From Micavibrio sp. (GTDB lineage Bacteria > Pseudomonadota > Alphaproteobacteria > Micavibrionales > Micavibrionaceae): a stretch of DNA of 7,664 nucleotides. This document shows, one piece after another, positions 1 through 4,249 of the stretch. Position 1 is the first letter of the stretch, and every line of letters begins with the position of its first letter. Where the stretch lies: NCBI GenBank assembly GCA_027066695.1, contig JAMONE010000193.1, forward strand, positions 1-7,664, written 5' to 3'. The notes under the pieces were generated by a model. The model worked only from the letters and a program-made list of their open reading frames with translations, was not told where the DNA came from and did no database searches. The translations under genes and the position numbers were made by a program.

Positions 1-844
1 TAATATATTGCGCCGTTATTTTAAAGCGTTTTGGGTGTTTCATTTCAATAATTTCAGGAGGTTTAAAATTTTTAAGATACATGGATTTTTCATAGCCGCT
101 CAATTCATGTATAAATTCACATTCAACACCCTCGATCAAATATGCCCGCTCATCAATATTAGCAGTCCAAAACAACATACATTTAAGATAGCTAATAACA
201 TTATCTTTTGTAATAATAGGCTTAGACTTCATTTCCAATTCATCAATAACATATAGACCATCAGAACAACGTATAAATTCATCCTTATATTTAACAAACT
301 GTGCTAAAAAATATTCAGCGCCATCATCATGATAGAGTACACGAAGAACATCCACATCATTGTAAAAAGGTAAGGGTTTTATAGATACGCTGGTATTATT
401 GGCATCTAAATCCAGACCTTCCAACGGTGTAATGAATGCAATAAATTCTTCAGCTTCATAATTATTCCAAGAATTATCAATATCATGAAGCAATGTTATA
501 AGTGGAGCAACACTTGCCTCATGCTGAATAACTATATCACTAGATGATTTTTCCCCTTTAAAAATATTATTACCAGCCACAAAAGCATAGGTTTTATGTG
601 TAAGTAAATCTAGCTCATCATCAAAAATCTGACCTTCATCCAAAGCGCGAAACCCTTCATATAAAGCACTTTCAATGCTAGTTATATTTTTTGAATCTTT
701 ACGCTCTAAAATATCTTTAACATTTAAAATCGGCTCACATAATTTAGAGTTGACACCCATTTTTTCCAAAGCAAAACAAACCTCATTAACCATGTTTAGC
801 AAGGTTTCTATTACTGTAAGCTCATTTTTTGTAAAAACCTTCAT
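1..844 (-). CDS. Hypothetical protein, 3' end beyond left edge
   Basis: The minus strand is open from an ATG at 844-842 to base 1: 281 codons with no stop, so the C-terminus is outside the window. The start has a good ribosome binding site, GGAG at 857-854, 9 nt before the ATG. The stop of sufA lies only 16 nt upstream, so the two are probably co-transcribed. The protein begins MKVFTKNELTVIETLLN. It is rich in Asp, Glu, Asn, Ile and Leu, and has no signal peptide, membrane segment or nucleotide-binding motif that I can see, so it is likely cytosolic. Cysteines are scattered (about residues 22, 36, 213, 241 and 261) and form no CxxC motif. Acidic clusters occur near residues 70-80 (DEGQIFDDELD) and 185-192 (YHDDGAEY). 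The gene is visibly more AT-rich than the housekeeping genes to the right, which suggests fast evolution or recent acquisition. I do not recognise the family. Position beside sufA is the only functional hint and is weak. Certainty that this is a real gene is high; function is unknown. Confidence 0.85.
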   Translation of the reverse strand, partial: MKVFTKNELTVIETLLNMVNEVCFALEKMGVNSKLCEPILNVKDILERKDSKNITSIESALYEGFRALDEGQIFDDELDLLTHKTYAFVAGNNIFKGEKSSSDIVIQHEASVAPLITLLHDIDNSWNNYEAEEFIAFITPLEGLDLDANNTSVSIKPLPFYNDVDVLRVLYHDDGAEYFLAQFVKYKDEFIRCSDGLYVIDELEMKSKPIITKDNVISYLKCMLFWTANIDERAYLIEGVECEFIHELSGYEKSMYLKNFKPPEIIEMKHPKRFKITAQYI

Positions 845-860
845 TTACAAGTACTCCATA

Positions 861-1226
861 TTAGATTTTAGTTGGCAACTCACCATCAATTTGAAAACTC
901 TCGCCACAGCCGCAGCGGCTGGTTTCGTTGGGGTTTTGAAAGTCGAAACGTGAGTTGCCCAACTCATCAGTGATATAATCTACGGTCATGCCAAACAGCA
1001 TCCAAGAATAGAGTTTAGGGATATAAATAGCCGCTCCATTTTGCTCGAATTTTTCATCATTTAATAGCTTATCATCTATACTTATATATTCTATTTCATA
1101 TTTATTGCCAGAACATCCTGTTGTCTTAACCCCCAAGCGCAAGCCTTGCGTTCCTTCTGGTGCGTCATTTAGTAATGAACGAATTTGCTCGGCGGCTTTT
1201 AGCGTGATTTGTATTGGTTTGTTCAT
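861..1226 (-). CDS. sufA: SufA/IscA-type iron-sulfur cluster carrier
   Basis: This 121-residue protein is an A-type Fe-S carrier (HesB/IscA/SufA/ErpA family). Members receive a [2Fe-2S] or [4Fe-4S] cluster from the SUF or ISC scaffold and pass it to apo-proteins in the cytosol. The family signature is complete: Cys38 in the TTGCSG context, followed by Cys105 and Cys107 in RCGCGESF near the C-terminus. These three cysteines ligate the cluster. The N-terminal ITLKAAEQIRSLL helix and the GLRLGVK strand are also typical, and the length is normal. The ATG at 1226-1224 is preceded by AAGGA about 10 nt upstream. The gene follows sufT after an 89-nt gap that carries a palindromic repeat, and is followed after 16 nt by an unknown gene. 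The sufA name rather than erpA or iscA rests on the sufT neighbour, because the cysteine motif does not separate these subfamilies. Confidence 0.9.
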   Translation of the reverse strand: MNKPIQITLKAAEQIRSLLNDAPEGTQGLRLGVKTTGCSGNKYEIEYISIDDKLLNDEKFEQNGAAIYIPKLYSWMLFGMTVDYITDELGNSRFDFQNPNETSRCGCGESFQIDGELPTKI

Positions 1227-1246
1227 AATACATCTTTCCTTCTACT

Positions 1247-1307
1247 GTCATTGCGAGGAGCTTTAGCTCCGTGGCAATCTAGATTACTTCGCTATGCTCG
1301 CAATGAC
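1247..1307. repeat. Palindromic intergenic repeat, copy 1
   Basis: This roughly 61-bp element is bounded by a perfect inverted repeat: GTCATTGCGAG at 1247-1257 and CTCGCAATGAC at 1297-1307 (11 bp). Inside are a small hairpin, GGAGC (1257-1261) and GCTCC (1266-1270) around a TTTA loop, and a 10-nt central palindrome AATCTAGATT at 1276-1285. On the minus strand it starts with CGTCATTGCGAG, 7 nt after the sufT stop codon, and ends before the sufA ribosome binding site, so it would fold in the sufT-sufA mRNA. GTCATTGCGAG ends joined by a GCAATC-like centre match, from memory, small palindromic repeats that are widespread in Rickettsia and several other bacterial groups. It encodes nothing evident. 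A role in mRNA stability, or simple mobility as a non-autonomous palindromic element, is inference. Confidence 0.85.
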
Positions 1308-1315
1308 GGTAAACG

Positions 1316-1708
1316 TCACATAAACATATTAAGTTGCATCTTTGCAGTTTCTGCCATCATTGAAGGATTCCATTGTGGCTCCCAGATTATTTCGACTTGC
1401 ACACCTCCAACACCTTTAACAGGCAAAATAGCACCCTGCACCCAAGCAGGCATTTCCTGCGCCACGGGACACGCAGGTGAGGTGAGGGACATCTTCACCT
1501 CAACATCGCAAACACCGTCTTGCTCGGGCATAATTTCGACCTCATAGATAAGGCCAAGCTCATAGATATTCACAGGGATTTCAGGATCATAAATCTCTTT
1601 CAAACCCTTTAGAATATCAGGCCATAGCGTATGCTCTCGCGGAGCTTTCACATGCGGAGGCTCGGCTAAATGATCGTGATTTTCTTCTTCTATTTGTTCT
1701 TGTTCCAT
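1316..1708 (-). CDS. sufT: SufT, DUF59/MIP18-like Fe-S assembly protein
   Basis: SufT proteins of the DUF59 (MIP18/PaaD-like) family act in Fe-S cluster maturation in the cytosol and usually lie in SUF loci. The diagnostic parts, numbered from the start chosen here (130 residues), are YDPEIPVNIYELGLIYEV at about 40-57 and the TSPACPVAQEMP block with the conserved cysteine at about residue 80. The C-terminal VEIIWEPQWNPSMM matches the SUF-type subgroup. The first 30 residues are acidic and probably disordered. Start choice: the frame opens at a GTG at 1723-1721, but the ATG at 1708-1706 has AGGG 5 nt upstream (1717-1714), so I use the ATG; the GTG form would add five residues. sufA follows on the same strand. 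In many alphaproteobacteria sufT and sufA close a sufBCDS operon, whereas here 5' of sufT there is an intergenic region and then an unrelated operon. Confidence 0.9.
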   Translation of the reverse strand: MEQEQIEEENHDHLAEPPHVKAPREHTLWPDILKGLKEIYDPEIPVNIYELGLIYEVEIMPEQDGVCDVEVKMSLTSPACPVAQEMPAWVQGAILPVKGVGGVQVEIIWEPQWNPSMMAETAKMQLNMFM

Positions 1709-1717
1709 ATCTTCCCT
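1706..1717 (-). promoter_or_regulatory. sufT ribosome binding site and start codon
   Basis: On the minus strand AGGG (1717-1714) sits 5 nt before the ATG at 1708-1706. This spacing favours the ATG over the GTG at 1723-1721, which would lie inside a region with no comparable site ahead of it and would place the purine run within the coding sequence. Confidence 0.6.
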
Positions 1718-1757
1718 AACCACTTAAATGCTATAGAATGCGTAAAATAAATAATCT

Positions 1758-1785
1758 ATAGTAACTCGAATTAAAAATCACACAA
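1758..1785 (-). promoter_or_regulatory. Possible sufT promoter (weak)
   Basis: On the minus strand a TTGTGT (1785-1780) and a TACTAT (1763-1758) are 16 nt apart and could be a sigma-70 type -35/-10 pair, placing transcription start about 40 nt ahead of the sufT ATG. The match to consensus is only partial and the region is AT-rich, so chance matches are likely. Confidence 0.25.
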
Positions 1786-1844
1786 TGTTATTTCGAACTA
1801 TTGCTATAGTACTTTACATTTTAAATAAGACATTTAGCCCCTTT

Positions 1845-1904
1845 CGTCATTACACGGTTTATCCGTGTGATCTATGGATTGCATGCATCAAGCATGCAAT
1901 GACG
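1845..1904. repeat. Palindromic intergenic repeat, copy 2
   Basis: This 60-bp element has CGTCATT at 1845-1851 and AATGACG at 1898-1904 as outer ends. Inside are two hairpins: ACACGG (1852-1857) with CCGTGT (1863-1868) around TTTAT, and ATTGCATGC (1878-1886) with GCATGCAAT (1892-1900) around ATCAA. It shares with copy 1 the GTCATT/AATGAC ends and a central ATCTA..GATT core, but the arm sequences are entirely different while still self-complementary. It lies in the spacer between the rpsO-end terminator and the sufT promoter area. Confidence 0.75.
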
Positions 1905-1990
1905 GTTTGTACTATTTTTAATCTAAACTACTATATTATATTCTTAACTAAAATTACTATATTTTAAACCTAATGGTTAATAGCTCAAGT

Positions 1991-2024
1991 AAAAAAAGCC
2001 ACCATATAATTTAAGGTGGCTTTT
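1991..2024 (-). terminator. Intrinsic terminator of the nusA-rpsO-lipoprotein unit
   Basis: GCCACC (1998-2003) pairs with GGTGGC (2015-2020) around an 11-nt AT loop, and the stem extends by four A-T pairs on each side. Read on the minus strand the stem is followed by seven T residues (1997-1991), a classical Rho-independent terminator 24 nt after the lipoprotein gene. On the plus strand only TTTT follows, so leftward use is favoured. No convergent gene needs it. Confidence 0.85.
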
Positions 2025-2047
2025 GTAATTCTGTTTTGTAATTATGG

Positions 2048-2581
2048 CTATTTCAAAATATTTTTAAATTCATTACTTGTAATAAATTTACTGTAGAAAT
2101 CTTCAACAGCATAAGGAAGATTATCAGCCGCATTGTTACATGCGCCCATTGCAGAATAACTGGTTTTATATGGGAAATTGGTTGAAATAGATGTAATGGG
2201 CTGATCGTTTATGAAGAATTTTCCAGTAATATCCCAGCTAGCTGGTGTAATTGATTTTACTATAACGTTATCTAAAACCAAACTGATTTTATTGCTTTCA
2301 GGTTTGTATAACCCCGATTGTTGCAGCTCTTCAATAAGTGCATTTTTAAAATAATCTTCGTAACTTCCACCAGGAACTTGAATAGGCCCAGCCATACGAC
2401 ACTGCAAACTTAAACTTTCTTTAGATGCTATCGAAACACTTGAAACGCTAAGTTTTGTGTTTGTTTTCAAATTATCTATATAGTACTTAGTTTGATTGCT
2501 TGCGACATAACGAGTCGCAGTAAAACTTTCACAAGATGTAAGTAAAAAAATTGTACAAAAGATAGTTGATATTTTTTTCAT
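2048..2581 (-). CDS. Putative lipoprotein of unknown function
   Basis: This 177-residue protein has a short lipoprotein signal peptide: MKK, a hydrophobic stretch, then lipobox L14-T15-S16-C17, so Cys17 would be lipidated and become the mature N-terminus. Residue +2 is Glu rather than Asp; by the E. coli Lol rule this favours the outer membrane, which is inference here. The mature part has two further cysteines, Cys61 (LQCRMAGP) and Cys148 (MGACNN), that could form a disulfide in the periplasm. The pattern YFKNALIEELQQSGLY, SWDITGKFF and a C-terminal AVEDFYSKFI helix resembles small conserved hypothetical lipoproteins of other proteobacteria, but I cannot name the family. The ATG at 2581-2579 has AGG 9-11 nt upstream. 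It starts 32 nt after the rpsO stop with no clear terminator between, and the strong terminator follows it, so it is probably the last gene of the rpsO operon. It is more AT-rich than the core genes. Confidence 0.8.
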   Translation of the reverse strand: MKKISTIFCTIFLLTSCESFTATRYVASNQTKYYIDNLKTNTKLSVSSVSIASKESLSLQCRMAGPIQVPGGSYEDYFKNALIEELQQSGLYKPESNKISLVLDNVIVKSITPASWDITGKFFINDQPITSISTNFPYKTSYSAMGACNNAADNLPYAVEDFYSKFITSNEFKNILK

Positions 2582-2613
2582 ATTTTTAGCCTAAAAAAGT
2601 TGCACCATTTTCA

Positions 2614-2883
2614 TTAACGGCGGATACCAAGAGCTTTAATAAGGTCTTTATAGCCTTGCTCGTTATTGCTTCTAAGGTAATCAAGCAATTTACGGCGTTT
2701 TGCAACCATCGCTAAAAGTCCGCGGCGTGAATGGAAGTCTTTTTTATGTACTTGCATATGCTCGGATAGCTCACTAATTCTTGTTGTTAGAATGGCAACT
2801 TGAACTTCAGGTGAGCCTGTATCGCTTTTGTCTCTAGCGTATTCTTTAATGATTTTTGCCTTTTGGGCTGTTTCCATTGACAT
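2614..2883 (-). CDS. rpsO: 30S ribosomal protein S15
   Basis: S15 is a primary 16S rRNA-binding protein of the 30S platform and contributes to an inter-subunit bridge. The 89-residue length is exactly that of the family. Family blocks are present in order: DTGSPEVQVAILTTRI (about 21-36), the LSEHMQVHKKDFHSRRGLL block (about 39-57) with the HxKDxHSRRGL rRNA-binding signature, and KRRKLLDYL (62-70). The first ATG (2883-2881) is chosen over the second Met two codons later because GAGG lies 8 nt upstream of it. The gene begins 18 nt after the truB stop and is probably co-transcribed with it. In many proteobacteria pnp follows rpsO, but here a lipoprotein gene does. Confidence 0.98.
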   Translation of the reverse strand: MSMETAQKAKIIKEYARDKSDTGSPEVQVAILTTRISELSEHMQVHKKDFHSRRGLLAMVAKRRKLLDYLRSNNEQGYKDLIKALGIRR

Positions 2884-2901
2884 GGTATTTTCCTCGTATA
2901 T

Positions 2902-3837
2902 CTAAATGTTAAAAACTCGAACAGGTTTTATTTGCGCTCTTTGCTGCTCAATCAATGCTATCGGAGCATCTTCATGAGTGGCTAGAGCTAAAATACTTTC
3001 CTTTTTCCCAAGCCCTATATCCGTTAAACGTTGGAAATCGGGTTTAGAGACAAATTCAAGCATCTGTCCATTGCGAATTTTTGCTGTTTCTTCCATCTTT
3101 AAATCAAGAGCCGGGATATCGTCCAGCACGATTTGCAAAGGCAGCAAATACTCACTTCGGGCGGAAAAGTAGTCCATATCGTTTAAAATGTCCAGAGAAA
3201 TCGCATTTTCTGCCAAAAAAACACCGACTTTTTCACGGCGCAGCGCAGATATATAGCCCTTACAGCTCAAATCATCGCCCATATCCCGCGCGATAGAGCG
3301 CACATAAGTGCCTTTACCGCAGATCATTTCAAAATCGGCTTCATTCTCGCGTGTGTCTAATAATTCAAGCTTTTCAATATAGACTATGCGGGATTTAAGC
3401 TCGGGAGTTTTGCCATCTCGGGCAAGGTCATAGGCTCGCTCTCCGTTAATTTTGATGGCGGAGAATATTGGCGGGGTTTGCTGAATATCACCTGTGTATT
3501 TGGGGAGCAGGGCGGTTATATCCTCTTTTGTAGGGCGAAGATCAGAGCTGGCAATGACTTTGCCTTCCAAATCGTCGGTATCTCTTTGCTCACCCCACGT
3601 AATGGTAAAGCGGTAAGTCTTTATATCGTCTTGCGCAAAGGAAATCGTCTTAGTCGCCTCACCAAGAGCAATAGGAAGCACGCCCGTAGCCAGCGGGTCA
3701 AGCGTCCCCGCATGCCCGATTTTCTGCGCATTAAGCGCGCGACGCACCTTACCGATAGCCTGCGTTGAGGTCATGCCGTAAGGCTTATCAAGATTTATCC
3801 AGCCCGATATAGGGTCACCTTTACGTTTTCTAGCCAT
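2902..3837 (-). CDS. truB: tRNA pseudouridine-55 synthase TruB
   Basis: TruB isomerises U55 in the T-loop of tRNAs to pseudouridine. The 311-residue length is normal. Motifs in order: GWINLDKPYGMTS (12-24); GHAGTLDPLATGVLP (41-55) with the catalytic Asp47; YRFTITWGEQRDTDD (75-89); the TPPIFSAIKINGERAYDLA block (121-139); GKGTYVRSIARD (174-185); and LRREKVG (199-205). A divergent C-terminal part follows (about 230-311). The stop is TAG. The ATG (3837-3835) is 2 nt after the rbfA stop and no recognisable Shine-Dalgarno sequence precedes it, so translation is probably coupled to rbfA. The basic N-terminus MARKRKGDP ahead of the GWINLDKP motif fits alphaproteobacterial TruB. Confidence 0.97.
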   Translation of the reverse strand: MARKRKGDPISGWINLDKPYGMTSTQAIGKVRRALNAQKIGHAGTLDPLATGVLPIALGEATKTISFAQDDIKTYRFTITWGEQRDTDDLEGKVIASSDLRPTKEDITALLPKYTGDIQQTPPIFSAIKINGERAYDLARDGKTPELKSRIVYIEKLELLDTRENEADFEMICGKGTYVRSIARDMGDDLSCKGYISALRREKVGVFLAENAISLDILNDMDYFSARSEYLLPLQIVLDDIPALDLKMEETAKIRNGQMLEFVSKPDFQRLTDIGLGKKESILALATHEDAPIALIEQQRAQIKPVRVFNI

Positions 3838-3839
3838 AT

Positions 3840-4241
3840 TTATTCATTATCATCATCAGGGATATGAACGCCGCGTAATAGCTCTTCAATATGCTGCGCT
3901 TCATCGAATGAATTATCGGTTACAAATTTAACCTTTGGGGTGAATTTTAGGCTTGAGGAGCGGGCAATTTCTTTTTGAAATACATGCGCTTGAGTATTCA
4001 GGGCGGGGAGCAGCTCATCCATTCCCTCGCCGTTAATAGACATGACATAGGCGCGTGCATGTTTTAAATCAGGCGATGGGCGCACTTCTGAAATAATAAT
4101 AGTGTTTGATTTATCGAGCAATAGCTCATCAGTGAAATGCCCGCGTTGCAGCGTTTCCGACATGATATGGCGCAGCTGCTCACCAACGCGGAGCTGACGT
4201 TGTGACGGTTCTGTGTTGCTGCCTTTGATTTTTTTTCTCAT
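3840..4241 (-). CDS. rbfA: 30S ribosome-binding factor A
   Basis: RbfA is a small KH-type protein that binds the 30S subunit and assists late 16S rRNA maturation. The 133-residue length fits the family. Signature parts are QRQLRVGEQLRHIMSETL (14-31), SEVRPSPDLKHARAYV (51-66, the most conserved segment) and KFVTDNSFDEAQHIEELL (105-122), followed by a short acidic tail DDDNE. The ATG at 4241-4239 begins 8 nt after the infB stop. It has only a weak purine stretch (AAGAAC) upstream, so coupling to infB translation is likely. The place between infB and truB is the standard one. Confidence 0.96.
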   Translation of the reverse strand: MRKKIKGSNTEPSQRQLRVGEQLRHIMSETLQRGHFTDELLLDKSNTIIISEVRPSPDLKHARAYVMSINGEGMDELLPALNTQAHVFQKEIARSSSLKFTPKVKFVTDNSFDEAQHIEELLRGVHIPDDDNE

Positions 4242-4249
4242 AAGCGTTC

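Larger units (their letters stand above)
1709..2047. other. Intergenic region between the two leftward units
   Basis: About 340 nt without a credible gene. From right to left it holds the terminator of the rpsO/lipoprotein unit (1991-2024), an AT-rich stretch (about 1905-1990) with nothing recognisable, palindromic repeat copy 2 (1845-1904), and about 135 nt of AT-rich sequence ahead of sufT that must contain its promoter. The short plus-strand frame at 1785-1967 runs through the repeat, has no ribosome binding site and is not believed. No tRNA-like or riboswitch-like structure was seen. Confidence 0.7.

Noticed and set aside
8..256. Plus-strand frame of 82 codons at the left edge
   Set aside because: It is antisense to the open minus-strand frame 844-1, which is much longer and has a good ribosome binding site.
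1209..1547. Plus-strand frame of 112 codons over the sufA start, the repeat and sufT
   Set aside because: It overlaps two well-supported minus-strand genes and runs through the palindromic repeat; no protein family is recognisable, so it is a shadow.
1247..1904. CRISPR array or transposon ends
   Set aside because: There are only two diverged copies about 540 bp apart, with genes between them, no spacers of regular length and no transposase gene in between.
1785..1967. Plus-strand frame of 60 codons in the intergenic region
   Set aside because: It passes through palindromic repeat copy 2, has no ribosome binding site and its composition looks non-coding.
2582..2613. Terminator between rpsO and the lipoprotein gene
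   Set aside because: There is a T6 run on the minus strand, but only about 3 bp of possible stem precede it.
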